A DNA stretch of 48,561 bases from Macrococcoides bohemicum (GTDB lineage: Bacteria; Bacillota; Bacilli; Staphylococcales; Staphylococcaceae): positions 1-48,561 of the forward strand of contig NZ_PZJG01000010.1 of the NCBI RefSeq assembly GCF_003259675.1, in the 5' to 3' direction. This document shows positions 25,659 to 34,181 of the stretch, in pieces. Under the pieces are notes generated by a model. It ran no database searches and was not told the origin of the DNA. It saw only the letters and a list, made by a program, of their open reading frames with translations. Numbering within the stretch: the stretch's first letter is position 1; each line of letters opens with the position of its first letter. The position numbers and the translations under genes were made by a program.

Positions 25659-25680
25659 TTTATGCATGTTTGTGCATAAA
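25659..25680. promoter_or_regulatory. 8-bp inverted repeat upstream of rocA, ArgR-like
   Basis: TTTATGCA (25659-25666) and TGCATAAA (25673-25680), six bases apart, lie 32 bases above the rocA -35. The outer TTATGCA half resembles the GTGCATAA half at argG (33991-33998). It could be an ArgR/AhrC activator site, as AhrC activates roc genes in B. subtilis, but the match to the ARG consensus is partial. Confidence 0.4.
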
Positions 25681-25711
25681 AAATTATTTTGCAAAATTTA
25701 AGTATTAAGGG

Positions 25712-25740
25712 TTGAAGTATTTCTTAAAATTAGTCATTAT
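25712..25740 (+). promoter_or_regulatory. Candidate rocA promoter
   Basis: -35 TTGAAG (25712-25717), 17-base spacer, -10 CATTAT (25735-25740), about 50 bases before the start codon. Confidence 0.5.
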
Positions 25741-25788
25741 ATAGTATGTAAGGGTTTTCTAATTAACAAACAAAGAGGAGGCAATGTA

Positions 25789-27333
25789 ATGATTTCGTAC
25801 AAACACGAACCATTCACAGACTTTAGCATCGAGGAAAATAAACAAGCAATGTTAAAAGGCTTAGAAACAGTAAATGCATATTTAGGAGAAGATTATCCGT
25901 TAGTAATTGGTGGAGAACGTATTATGACTGATAACAAATTACGTTCATTTAATCCTGCTAATAGAGAAGAAACAATTGGTCATGTATCTCAAGCAACACA
26001 AGAGCATGCTGAGAAAGCTATGGCTATTGCGAAAGAAACATTTGAAACATGGAGATCTACTAATCCTGCAATGCGCGCTGATATTTTATTCCGTGCAGCA
26101 GCGATTATTCGACGCAGAAAATTTGAATTCTCTGCGTTATTAGTAAAAGAAGCAGGTAAACCATGGAACGAAGCTGATGCAGATACTGCAGAATGTATCG
26201 ACTTCTTAGAGTTTTACGCGCGTGAAATGTTACGTCTTAAAGATGGTGTTAAAGTTGAAAGCCGTCCAGGCGAATTCAACCGTTATGACTATATCGCCTT
26301 AGGTGTTGGTGTAGTTATCTCACCATGGAACTTCCCATTAGCAATTATGGCTGGAACTACTGTTGCGCCATTAGTAACTGGTAACACAGTATTATTAAAA
26401 CCATCTTCAAACACTTCTGTAGTTGCATATAAATTCGTAGAAGTTTTAGAAGAAGCTGGTATGCCTAAAGGTGTAGTAAACTACATTCCTGGTTCAAGCC
26501 GTGATATCGGTGACTTCATTGTGGATCACGTTGATACGCGTTTCGTTTCATTCACAGGTTCACGTGATGTTGGTGTTCATATTTATGAGCGTGCAGCAAA
26601 AGTTCACGAAGGTCAATTAAACTTAAAACGTGTTATCGCTGAAATGGGTGGGAAAGATACAATCGTAGTTGACAGCGAAGCTGATTTAGAATTAGCAGCT
26701 GAATCGATTGTTAAATCTGCTTTCGGTTTCTCAGGTCAAAAATGTTCTGCATGTTCTCGTGCAATCGTTTTAGAAGACGTTTATGATGAAGTAGTTGCAA
26801 AAGTTAAAGAAAAAACAGAAAAATTAACTGTTGGTAATCCAGAAACTAACGAACACTTCATGGGTCCTGTTATCGATGAAAAATCTTTAAACAAAATTAA
26901 AGAATATATTGAAATTGGTAAACAAGAAGGTAGATTATTAGTTGGAGGAACTACAGAAGAGTCTGTTGGTAATTTCGTAAATCCTACAGTATTTGTAGAT
27001 GTTAAACATGATGACCGTATTATGCAGGAAGAAATCTTTGGACCTGTTGTAGGTATTGCTAAAGCTAAAGATTTCAAAGAAGCTATCAAATTTGCAAACG
27101 ATACTGATTACGGTTTAACTGGTGCAGTAATTACAAATAATCGTGAGCATTTAGAAGAAGCACGTCGTGACTTCCATGTAGGTAACTTATACTTCAACCG
27201 TGGATGTACAGGTGCAATTGTTGGATACCAACCATTTGGTGGATTCAAAATGTCAGGTACAGACTCTAAAGCCGGTGGACCTGATTACCTAGTACTTCAT
27301 ATGCAAGGTAAAACAACTTCAGAAATGTTATAA
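25789..27333 (+). CDS. rocA: 1-pyrroline-5-carboxylate dehydrogenase
   Basis: A 514-residue aldehyde dehydrogenase that oxidises pyrroline-5-carboxylate/glutamate semialdehyde to glutamate, the shared step of proline and arginine breakdown. Motifs are [13 protein letters not shown] (about residues 174-186), FTGSRDVG, the general-base Glu in AEMGGKDTI (about 286-294) and the catalytic Cys in [12 protein letters not shown] (about 313-324), with [10 protein letters not shown] later. The length equals what I recall for S. aureus RocA. Start ATG follows AGAGGAGG. Highly biased codon use suggests strong expression. An inverted repeat upstream may bind ArgR. Confidence 0.95.
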   Translation: MISYKHEPFTDFSIEENKQAMLKGLETVNAYLGEDYPLVIGGERIMTDNKLRSFNPANREETIGHVSQATQEHAEKAMAIAKETFETWRSTNPAMRADILFRAAAIIRRRKFEFSALLVKEAGKPWNEADADTAECIDFLEFYAREMLRLKDGVKVESRPGEFNRYDYIALGVGVVISPWNFPLAIMAGTTVAPLVTGNTVLLKPSSNTSVVAYKFVEVLEEAGMPKGVVNYIPGSSRDIGDFIVDHVDTRFVSFTGSRDVGVHIYERAAKVHEGQLNLKRVIAEMGGKDTIVVDSEADLELAAESIVKSAFGFSGQKCSACSRAIVLEDVYDEVVAKVKEKTEKLTVGNPETNEHFMGPVIDEKSLNKIKEYIEIGKQEGRLLVGGTTEESVGNFVNPTVFVDVKHDDRIMQEEIFGPVVGIAKAKDFKEAIKFANDTDYGLTGAVITNNREHLEEARRDFHVGNLYFNRGCTGAIVGYQPFGGFKMSGTDSKAGGPDYLVLHMQGKTTSEML

Positions 27334-27341
27334 GAAAGTAT

Positions 27342-27369
27342 TTGTTTCATAAATAAATGAAAATAAAAT
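27342..27369 (+). promoter_or_regulatory. Candidate rocD promoter
   Basis: -35 TTGTTT (27342-27347), 16-base spacer, -10 TAAAAT (27364-27369). If used, the 27384-27411 hairpin becomes part of the rocD leader. The spacer is very AT-rich, so chance matches are easy. Confidence 0.35.
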
Positions 27370-27383
27370 AATCAAATAAATAT

Positions 27384-27411
27384 AGCAGTAGTGCAAGGCA
27401 CTACTGCTTTT
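27384..27411 (+). terminator. Hairpin between rocA and rocD
   Basis: A perfect 11-bp stem AGCAGTAGTGC / GCACTACTGCT with an AAG loop, then TTTTCT. The rocD ribosome site starts about eight bases later. It is either the rocA terminator or a leader attenuator for rocD. Confidence 0.7.
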
Positions 27412-27430
27412 CTAAAAAAGGAGAATAATA

Positions 27431-28624
27431 ATGACTAAATCACAAGATATCATTGAAATTACAAATCATTATGGTGCACCAAACTATCATCCACTTCCGA
27501 TTGTTATCTCTGAAGCTGAAGGTGTATGGGTAAAAGATCCTGAAGGGAATAAGTACATGGACATGTTATCTGCTTATTCAGCAGTTAACCAAGGTCACCG
27601 TCATCCTAAAATTATACAAGCTTTAAAAGATCAGGCTGATCGTGTTACATTAACTTCACGTGCATTCCACAGTGATCAATTAGGTCCTTGGTATGAAAAG
27701 ATTTGTAAGCTTGCTGGTAAAGAAATGGTATTACCGATGAATACAGGTGCTGAAGCGGTTGAAACTGCTATTAAAGCAGCACGTCGTTGGGCTTATGATG
27801 TTAAAGGTGTTGCAAAAGATCAAGCTGAAATTATTGCAATGAAAGGTAATTTCCATGGTCGTACAATGGCAGCAGTTTCTTTATCAAGTGAAGCAGAATA
27901 TCAACGTGGATATGGTCCATTATTAGGCGGCTTTAAATTAGTTGAGTTTGGTGATATTGAACAAATTAAAGCAGCAATCACACCTAACACTGCTGCAGTA
28001 TTACTTGAGCCAATTCAAGGTGAAGCAGGAATCAACATTCCAAAAGACGGATTCTTAAAAGAAGTTCGTGATCTTTGTACTGAAAATAATGTATTATTTA
28101 TCGCTGATGAAATTCAAGCTGGTCTTGGACGTTCTGGTAAATTATTCGCAACTGACTGGGATAACGTAGTCCCTGATATGTACATTTTAGGTAAAGCATT
28201 AGGTGGCGGAGTATTTCCTATCTCATGTGTATTAGCGGATAAAGAAATTTTAGAAGTATTCAATGCAGGAAGTCATGGTTCTACATTCGGTGGTAACCCA
28301 TTAGCTTGTGCAGTTTCAATGGCAGCTTTAGATGTTCTAGTTGATGAAAAGTTATCTGAACGTTCTTTAGAGTTAGGAGAATATTTCCAATCTAAGTTAA
28401 AAGAAATCGATAACCCAATTATTAAAGAAGTTCGTGGTAAAGGATTATTTATCGGAGTTGAATTAACTGAAAATGCACGTCCATACTGTGAGCAATTAAA
28501 AGAATTAGGTTTATTATGTAAAGAAACACATGATACTGTAATTCGTTTTGCGCCACCATTAATCATTTCTCAAGAAGATTTAGACTGGGCGATTGAAAAA
28601 GTAAAATCAGTATTCGAAAAATAA
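27431..28624 (+). CDS. rocD: Ornithine aminotransferase
   Basis: The 397-residue class III PLP aminotransferase converts ornithine to glutamate semialdehyde, feeding RocA. The PLP lysine is in [10 protein letters not shown] (about residues 252-261), preceded by [12 protein letters not shown] (about 221-232, Asp and Gln contacting PLP), with [17 protein letters not shown] near 97-113 as the phosphate cup. Ornithine specificity is inferred from the overall match and the rocA-rocD-gudB context; acetylornithine aminotransferases are the close alternative. Start ATG after AAAAAGGAG, preceded closely by a terminator-like hairpin. Confidence 0.93.
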   Translation: MTKSQDIIEITNHYGAPNYHPLPIVISEAEGVWVKDPEGNKYMDMLSAYSAVNQGHRHPKIIQALKDQADRVTLTSRAFHSDQLGPWYEKICKLAGKEMVLPMNTGAEAVETAIKAARRWAYDVKGVAKDQAEIIAMKGNFHGRTMAAVSLSSEAEYQRGYGPLLGGFKLVEFGDIEQIKAAITPNTAAVLLEPIQGEAGINIPKDGFLKEVRDLCTENNVLFIADEIQAGLGRSGKLFATDWDNVVPDMYILGKALGGGVFPISCVLADKEILEVFNAGSHGSTFGGNPLACAVSMAALDVLVDEKLSERSLELGEYFQSKLKEIDNPIIKEVRGKGLFIGVELTENARPYCEQLKELGLLCKETHDTVIRFAPPLIISQEDLDWAIEKVKSVFEK

Positions 28625-28625
28625 A

Positions 28626-28639
28626 TGGCAGCGTTTTCA
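28626..28639. promoter_or_regulatory. cre-like CcpA site before gudB
   Basis: On the minus strand TGAAAACGCTGCCA fits the consensus TGWAANCGNTNWCA at 13 of 14 positions. It begins two bases after the rocD stop, 78 bases before the gudB start, upstream of a TACAAT -10 (28670-28675). CcpA control of glutamate dehydrogenase by glucose is established for B. subtilis rocG. Confidence 0.65.
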
Positions 28640-28716
28640 AAAAGGGGTTTTAAAAGATTTTAAATATGTTACAATAAACATTGAAGTACTTAAGAATGAA
28701 AAAGAGGGCGAATAAC

Positions 28717-29964
28717 ATGTCAGAAAACACTACAAGTTTAGTATCATCTACACAAAATATAATTCATGAAGCATTGGATAAACTTGGTTTTGATGAAGGA
28801 ATGTATGATCTGGTTAAAGAACCTTTACGTTTATTAACAGTGCGTATTCCAGTTAAGATGGATGATGGAACAGTAAAAACTTTTACAGGTTACCGTGCAC
28901 AACATAACGATGCAGTAGGACCTACTAAAGGTGGCGTTCGTTTCCATCCAGACGTTGACGAAGATGAAGTAAAAGCGTTATCTATGTGGATGACTTTAAA
29001 ATGCGGTATCGTTGATTTACCATACGGTGGTGGTAAAGGTGGAATCGTTTGTGATCCACGTCAAATGAGTATACACGAAGTAGAACGCTTATCACGTGGC
29101 TACGTTCGTGCGATCTCTCAATTTGTTGGACCAACAAAAGATATCCCTGCGCCAGATGTATTTACAAACTCACAAATCATGGCTTGGATGATGGATGAAT
29201 ATAGCATGATGGATGCGTTCAACTCTCCAGGATTTATTACAGGAAAACCTATTGTATTAGGTGGATCACAAGGCCGTGACCGTTCTACTGCATTAGGTGT
29301 TGTAATTGCGATTGAAGAAGCGGCGAAACGCCGTGGAAAACAAATTGAAGGCGCACGTGTTGTTATTCAAGGTTTCGGTAACGCAGGAAGCTTTTTAGCG
29401 AAGTTCTTATATGACATGGGTGCTAAAGTTGTAGGTATCTCTGATGCACATGGTGCATTACATGATCCAAATGGATTAGATATTGATTATTTATTAGACC
29501 GTCGTGATAGCTTCGGTACTGTAACGAACCTTTTTGAAGATACAATTACAAACAAAGAATTATTTGAATTAGATTGTGATATTTTAGTACCAGCAGCAAT
29601 CTCTAACCAAATTACGAAAGATAACGCACATGATATTAAAGCTGAAATCGTAGTAGAAGCAGCAAACGGGCCAACAACGCCAGAAGCAACTAAGATTTTA
29701 ACTGAACGTGGTATCTTACTTGTACCTGACGTTTTAGCAAGTGCTGGTGGCGTTACTGTATCTTACTTCGAGTGGGTACAAAACAACCAAGGTTACTACT
29801 GGACAGAAGAAGAAGTAAATGAAAAATTACGTGAAAAATTAGTGAAAGCATTTGATAATGTTTATTCATTAGCAGAAGCTAGAAAAGTAGATATGCGTTT
29901 AGCAGCATACATCGTAGGTATTAAACGTACAGCAGAAGCTGCACGTTACCGTGGATGGGCATAA
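28717..29964 (+). CDS. gudB: NAD-specific glutamate dehydrogenase
   Basis: The 415-residue catabolic glutamate dehydrogenase (glutamate to 2-oxoglutarate and ammonia) connects arginine/proline breakdown to the TCA cycle. Conserved regions are GPTKGGVRFHP (about residues 69-79), LPYGGGKGGI with the catalytic Lys (about 103-112), PAPDVFTNSQIMAWM, and the NAD motif VVIQGFGNAGSFLAKFL (about 215-231). No three-residue duplication as in cryptic B. subtilis gudB is apparent. I start at ATG 28717, eight bases after GAGGGCG; a TTG at 28681 would add a non-family leader. rocD precedes with a cre-like site between. Confidence 0.95.
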   Translation: MSENTTSLVSSTQNIIHEALDKLGFDEGMYDLVKEPLRLLTVRIPVKMDDGTVKTFTGYRAQHNDAVGPTKGGVRFHPDVDEDEVKALSMWMTLKCGIVDLPYGGGKGGIVCDPRQMSIHEVERLSRGYVRAISQFVGPTKDIPAPDVFTNSQIMAWMMDEYSMMDAFNSPGFITGKPIVLGGSQGRDRSTALGVVIAIEEAAKRRGKQIEGARVVIQGFGNAGSFLAKFLYDMGAKVVGISDAHGALHDPNGLDIDYLLDRRDSFGTVTNLFEDTITNKELFELDCDILVPAAISNQITKDNAHDIKAEIVVEAANGPTTPEATKILTERGILLVPDVLASAGGVTVSYFEWVQNNQGYYWTEEEVNEKLREKLVKAFDNVYSLAEARKVDMRLAAYIVGIKRTAEAARYRGWA

Positions 29965-29972
29965 GATTTTTG

Positions 29973-30003
29973 AGGCACACTCTTTTATGGGTGTGTCTTT
30001 TTT
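29973..30003 (+). terminator. Terminator of gudB
   Basis: AGGCACACTC / GGGTGTGTCT (two wobble pairs) around a six-base loop, then a T-run. Confidence 0.8.
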
Positions 30004-30016
30004 ATTTATAAGTACT

Positions 30017-30039
30017 GAAATTGGGATATCACCAATTTC
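30017..30039. repeat. Inverted repeat upstream of the alcohol dehydrogenase gene
   Basis: GAAATTGG and CCAATTTC are perfect 8-bp arms seven bases apart (loop GATATCA), about 100 bases before the start codon. A -10 TACAAT lies at 30108-30113. It may be an operator for an unidentified regulator. Confidence 0.45.
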
Positions 30040-30141
30040 GAAAGCTAATATCTTGTGTAAAGATTCATTCTTAAGTCGAATAAATTCCAAAAATCGAATA
30101 TTTCTAATACAATAAACACAAATAGAAAGGAGATTATAAAA

Positions 30142-31302
30142 ATGAACGATTTTACATTTCAAAATCCAACCACTTTAGTGTTTGGAAAAGAGAGTACTGA
30201 CCAATTACCACAAATGATTGAAAAATTTACTGAGGGTAAGAACATCTTATTAACATATGGTGGTGGCAGCATTAAGAAAACGGGTCTTTATGAACGTGTT
30301 ATCAAATTATTAGCAGGTTACAATGTATTTGAACTTGCTGGTATCGAACCAAATCCACGCCTTTCAACTGTAAAAAAAGGTGTACAGGCCGTTAAAGATA
30401 ACAACATCGATTTTATTGTTGCAATAGGTGGTGGTTCAGTTATTGACGGTACTAAGTTAATCTCTGCTGCTTCAACAAGCGATGTTGATCCATGGGATAT
30501 CGTTACAAGAAAAGCAACTGTTGAAAGTGCAGTTCCTTTTGGAACGATTCTTACAATATCAGCTACTGGTTCAGAAATGAATTCAGGAAGTGTAATTACT
30601 AACTGGGAAACAAATGAAAAACTTGGTTGGGGTTCTCCACTTGTATTTCCTAAATTTAGTTTGTTAAATCCGGAATTACTCTATACATTACCTAAAAATC
30701 AGACAGCAAATGGTATTATCGATAGTATGAGTCATTTACTGGAGCAATATTTCAATGAAGCGTCAAATACTGAAATCGGAGATGCGATGATCAGTGGGGT
30801 AATGAAAGCAATCATGAAAGCTGGTCCTGTAGCAATAGAACAACCTGATAACTACGAAGCACGTGAGACAACAATGCTTGGCGCTACAGTTGCATTAAAT
30901 GGTTTCATGCGTTTAGGATATGCTGGGGACTGGGCAACACATAATTTAGAGCATGCAGTTAGTGCTATATATGACATTCCTCATGGTGTTGGTTTAGCAA
31001 TTATATTCCCTGAATGGATGCGTTATGTAAGTAAGAAATCACCAGAGCGATTCATCAAGTTTGCTGAGGATGTATTTGATGTCGATAGTAGTTTATCTGA
31101 TGAAGAGAAAATTAATTTCGGAATTGATGCGATATCTAATTTCTGGACTTCACTTGGTGCACCAACGAAATTATCTGAAGTTGGCGTAAAAGAAGAAGAC
31201 TTAGAAGTATTTGCAGAGAAAACTTTAATCTATGGTCCTTATGGAAACTTCTATAAACTTCAAAAAGAAGATATTATGTCAATTTATCAAGCTGCATTAT
31301 AA
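30142..31302 (+). CDS. Iron-dependent alcohol dehydrogenase (YugJ/BDH-like)
   Basis: A 386-residue type III (iron-activated) alcohol dehydrogenase, most like NADH-dependent butanol dehydrogenases and B. subtilis YugJ. Visible features are the N-terminal NPTTLVFGKES, the nucleotide-binding AIGGGSVIDGTKLIS (about residues 94-108), and the metal ligands: Asp and His in DSMSHLLEQ, then two further His in THNLEH...YDIPHG, with the BDH spacing. It reduces an aldehyde to an alcohol; substrate unknown. In S. aureus, as I recall, glpQ lies here instead, while B. subtilis has yugJ near yugI and pgi, as in this window. Strong AAAGGAG site. Confidence 0.87.
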   Translation: MNDFTFQNPTTLVFGKESTDQLPQMIEKFTEGKNILLTYGGGSIKKTGLYERVIKLLAGYNVFELAGIEPNPRLSTVKKGVQAVKDNNIDFIVAIGGGSVIDGTKLISAASTSDVDPWDIVTRKATVESAVPFGTILTISATGSEMNSGSVITNWETNEKLGWGSPLVFPKFSLLNPELLYTLPKNQTANGIIDSMSHLLEQYFNEASNTEIGDAMISGVMKAIMKAGPVAIEQPDNYEARETTMLGATVALNGFMRLGYAGDWATHNLEHAVSAIYDIPHGVGLAIIFPEWMRYVSKKSPERFIKFAEDVFDVDSSLSDEEKINFGIDAISNFWTSLGAPTKLSEVGVKEEDLEVFAEKTLIYGPYGNFYKLQKEDIMSIYQAAL

Positions 31303-31343
31303 AAACAAGGCGAGTCTAATATAACTTAGACTTGCCTTGTTTT
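31302..31343. terminator. Bidirectional terminator, alcohol dehydrogenase / argH
   Basis: An 18-base stem AAAACAAGGCGAGTCTAA / TTAGACTTGCCTTGTTTT (one wobble) with a six-base loop. It covers the stop codons of both converging genes; argH's last eight codons fall in one arm. Confidence 0.88.
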
Positions 31344-32692
31344 ATTTGTGCTAATACTGATTGAGTGCTTGTACCGTTATAATTTGTTCTTCGTTCAACA
31401 GCAGATTTTGGAGCTAATATAATATAAATTTCATCACTAATTTCAGGATGAATCGCTTTGTATCTTTCTAACGTCACATCTTTTAAATATATATCCTCTT
31501 TTATACAATCAGCGACGAGTTTACCTGTTATAGCGTGTGCTTCTCTAAACGGAATTCCGAAACTTACGAGGTAATCAGCAAGTTCAGTTGCATTTGAAAA
31601 GTCTTGTTCAAGCGTATTTGAAATATTTTCTTTATTAATTTGCATTGTATCGATCATCCCGCTATAGATTGTTAAACTATCTAAACAAGTCTCAATTGAG
31701 TCAAAGAATGATTTCTTATCTTCCTGTAAATCTTTATTATAGGCAAGCGGCAATGATTTAAGTGTCATTAGCATACCAATATAATTGCCAGCGACTGTTC
31801 CAGATTTGCCACGTACGAGTTCTGCCATATCAGGATTTTTCTTTTGAGGCATAATAGATGATCCTGTAGAATAAGCATCACTCAACGTAATAAAGTTAAA
31901 TTCATGAGAACACCAAATGATGATTTCTTCTGATAATCTGGATAGATGCATCATGATTAGATTGATATTGTTCATTGTCTCAAGAATATAATCTCGATCA
32001 CTTACTGCATCAATACTATTTGGGTAAATGTGATCAAAGTTTAATAGTTCAGCAGTATGTTGCTGATTGATTGGATAAGTAGTTCCTGCTAAAGCACCTG
32101 AACCAAGCGGCGATACATTAATGCGTGATAGACTTTCCTCTAATCTTTCCTTATCACGTTGTAACATCCAGAAATAACTCATCAAATGATGTGATAATAG
32201 TATCGGTTGGGCACGTTGTAGATGTGTATAGCCTGGAATAATGACTTCGATATTATCTTCTGCAACACGGATAATACTTTCCTGAAGTTTTGTTATTGTT
32301 TTAATCATTAGCTTCACTTTTTTCACGGTAAATAAATGCATATCTGTCGCCACCTGATCATTACGTGAACGCCCAGTATGAAGTTTTCCGGCAACTGGCC
32401 CAATTTTTTCGGTCAACAGATGTTCAATATTCAAGTGAATATCTTCATACTTTGATGAAAAAGTAAGTGCATTGTTTTGATGATCCAACTTAAGTGATTC
32501 GAGCCCTTCTTTAATTTGCTTTGTTTCATCATGCGTTAAGATATTACTACTACCAAGCATTGTGACATGCGCAATACTGCCTTCAATATCTTCATAAAAC
32601 AGGGCCTGATCAACATCGATAGACTGATTGAATTTCTCAACGAGCGCATCCATGGATGCTTCAAAGCGTCCTCCCCATAATGCATCACTCAT
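31316..32692 (-). CDS. argH: Argininosuccinate lyase
   Basis: A 458-residue fumarase/aspartase-superfamily enzyme, the last step of arginine synthesis (argininosuccinate to arginine and fumarate). The signature loop [12 protein letters not shown] is at about residues 275-286, with the catalytic Ser in SSIMPQ; the N-terminal LWGGRFEA and [13 protein letters not shown] (about 102-114) are family-typical. I start at ATG 32690-32692, preceded by GAGGTG; a GTG at 32699 lies inside that site. It overlaps argG by eight bases. Confidence 0.95.
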   Translation of the reverse strand: MSDALWGGRFEASMDALVEKFNQSIDVDQALFYEDIEGSIAHVTMLGSSNILTHDETKQIKEGLESLKLDHQNNALTFSSKYEDIHLNIEHLLTEKIGPVAGKLHTGRSRNDQVATDMHLFTVKKVKLMIKTITKLQESIIRVAEDNIEVIIPGYTHLQRAQPILLSHHLMSYFWMLQRDKERLEESLSRINVSPLGSGALAGTTYPINQQHTAELLNFDHIYPNSIDAVSDRDYILETMNNINLIMMHLSRLSEEIIIWCSHEFNFITLSDAYSTGSSIMPQKKNPDMAELVRGKSGTVAGNYIGMLMTLKSLPLAYNKDLQEDKKSFFDSIETCLDSLTIYSGMIDTMQINKENISNTLEQDFSNATELADYLVSFGIPFREAHAITGKLVADCIKEDIYLKDVTLERYKAIHPEISDEIYIILAPKSAVERRTNYNGTSTQSVLAQIKQGKSKLY

Positions 32693-33890
32693 TAAAATCA
32701 CCTCTGTAAACTTCTGTAGCTAATTTTGTAGGTAATTCGTATATTTCAATAAAGCCGACACTTGCTTGTTGATTAAACGCATCTTCTTTTGTATATGTTG
32801 CGAGTTTCTCATTATATAATGAGTTATCACTTGTACGTCCAACAACAGTAATATTTCCTTTATACAGTTTAACTTTAACTTTTCCATTTACATATTGCTG
32901 CATATCATTCAGCATATTTCTAATATGATCTGATAATGGAGAGAAGTATAGGCCATTATAAATGAGGTTTGCAAATTGTTGTTCCACATATGGTTTAAAG
33001 TGTTGCACATCTTTCGTAAGCGTTATTGTTTCTAAAGCCTGGTGGGCATTAATAATAATCATAGCACCTGGTGCTTCATAGACTTCACGAGATTTAATAC
33101 CGACAAGTCTATTTTCAACGTGATCAATTCTACCGACGCCGTGTTCTCCACCTATTTTATTCAGTTGTTTAATCAGTGTATGTAATGGTAAGTTTTCTCC
33201 ATCGATTTCAGTTGGCAGTCCATCTTTAAACGTAATTTCGAGATAAACTGGATTGTCTTGAGCATCAACGGGTGACTTTGTTAATTCGTAGGCATCTTCT
33301 GGTGGTTCTACATATGGATTTTCTAAAATACCACATTCGTTACTTCTTCCCCATAAATTTTGGTCGATTGAATAAGGTGAGTCGAGATTGATTGGAATAG
33401 GGATGGTATGAACTTTAGCGTATTCAATTTCTTCTTCACGACTAAATCCCCAATCACGCACAGGTGCTAACGTTTTTATGCTCGGATCTAAACTATGGAT
33501 TGCAACCTCAAAACGTACCTGGTCATTTCCTTTTCCTGTACACCCATGTGCGATATATTGCGCATCGAACTGATGTGCAACTTTTACAAGTTCTTTAGCG
33601 ATAAGTGGACGGCTAAGTGCAGAAATTAAAGGATATGTATTTTCATATAAAGTATTACCTTTAATCGCATAGCTTAAATAATCTTTTGCATAAACTTCTA
33701 CCTGGTCTAACATAATGGATTCGATTGCTCCAACTGTAAGAGCTTTTTCTTTTACAGTCTGAAGATCTTTACCTTCGCCAACGTCTAGACAACAAGCGAT
33801 GACATCATATCCTTTTTCAATAAGCCATTGAATCGCAACACTAGTATCTAAACCTCCTGAGTATGCAAGTACAACTTTTTCTTTTGTCAT
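32685..33890 (-). CDS. argG: Argininosuccinate synthase
   Basis: The 401-residue enzyme joins citrulline and aspartate to argininosuccinate with ATP. The N-terminal PP-loop AYSGGLDTS is at residues 9-17; [13 protein letters not shown] (about 115-127) and the [10 protein letters not shown] segment (about 176-185) contact substrates. It is first in the argGH operon. The promoter at 33945-33973 is overlapped by an ArgR-like box. Start ATG with a GGAGT site about ten bases upstream. Confidence 0.95.
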   Translation of the reverse strand: MTKEKVVLAYSGGLDTSVAIQWLIEKGYDVIACCLDVGEGKDLQTVKEKALTVGAIESIMLDQVEVYAKDYLSYAIKGNTLYENTYPLISALSRPLIAKELVKVAHQFDAQYIAHGCTGKGNDQVRFEVAIHSLDPSIKTLAPVRDWGFSREEEIEYAKVHTIPIPINLDSPYSIDQNLWGRSNECGILENPYVEPPEDAYELTKSPVDAQDNPVYLEITFKDGLPTEIDGENLPLHTLIKQLNKIGGEHGVGRIDHVENRLVGIKSREVYEAPGAMIIINAHQALETITLTKDVQHFKPYVEQQFANLIYNGLYFSPLSDHIRNMLNDMQQYVNGKVKVKLYKGNITVVGRTSDNSLYNEKLATYTKEDAFNQQASVGFIEIYELPTKLATEVYRGDFNE

Positions 33891-33944
33891 AAATAAAAAC
33901 TCCTTAGTAATAAATATTTGATATTATGAATTAATATACATATA

Positions 33945-33973
33945 AAGATAGCAGAATAGAAAATTGACTTCAA
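33945..33973 (-). promoter_or_regulatory. Promoter of argGH
   Basis: On the minus strand -35 TTGAAG (33973-33968), 17-base spacer, -10 TATCTT (33950-33945). The -35 is part of an ArgR-like box. Confidence 0.6.
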
Positions 33974-34000
33974 GTATTTTATTCATAAAAGTGCATAATT
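33968..34000. promoter_or_regulatory. Tandem ArgR/AhrC-like boxes at argGH
   Basis: Minus strand TATGAATAAAATACTTGAAG (33987-33968) resembles the Bacillus ARG box CATGAATAAAAATTCAAG; an overlapping second copy, ATTATGCACTTTTATGAATA, ends at 33980. Covering the -35, they should mediate arginine-dependent repression. Confidence 0.55.
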
Positions 34001-34094
34001 ATAAAAAATAAATTTGTTTGATCATCATTTAAACGCTCTACGTTAGGTATACTACGCAAAAATCAATTGTCATAAAATTTTAATTTTATAACTA

Positions 34095-34108
34095 TGTATA
34101 CGCTTACA
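34095..34108. promoter_or_regulatory. cre-like CcpA site upstream of pgi
   Basis: TGTATACGCTTACA matches TGWAANCGNTNWCA at 13 of 14 positions, and its reverse complement likewise. Its centre is about 55 bases before the predicted pgi transcription start, the position from which CcpA activates ackA and pta in B. subtilis. Confidence 0.65.
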
Positions 34109-34121
34109 AAATGCGATTCCA

Positions 34122-34150
34122 TTGAGATGTATGTTTGGATAGAGTACAAT
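34122..34150 (+). promoter_or_regulatory. Promoter of pgi
   Basis: -35 TTGAGA (34122-34127), 17-base spacer, -10 TACAAT (34145-34150), transcription start near 34157 and start codon at 34182. Confidence 0.7.
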
Positions 34151-34181
34151 AAATGTGAATTTACAAACAGGAGGATATATA

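Noticed and set aside
30050-30068. TTGTG...TTCA as a Rex site for the alcohol dehydrogenase
   Set aside because: Only the left half fits TTGTGA-N6-TCACAA; the right half matches about three of six bases.
34026-34039. Second cre-like sequence (TTTAAACGCTCTAC) upstream of pgi
   Set aside because: It fails the consensus at the second base and both terminal bases; the 34095 site is far better.
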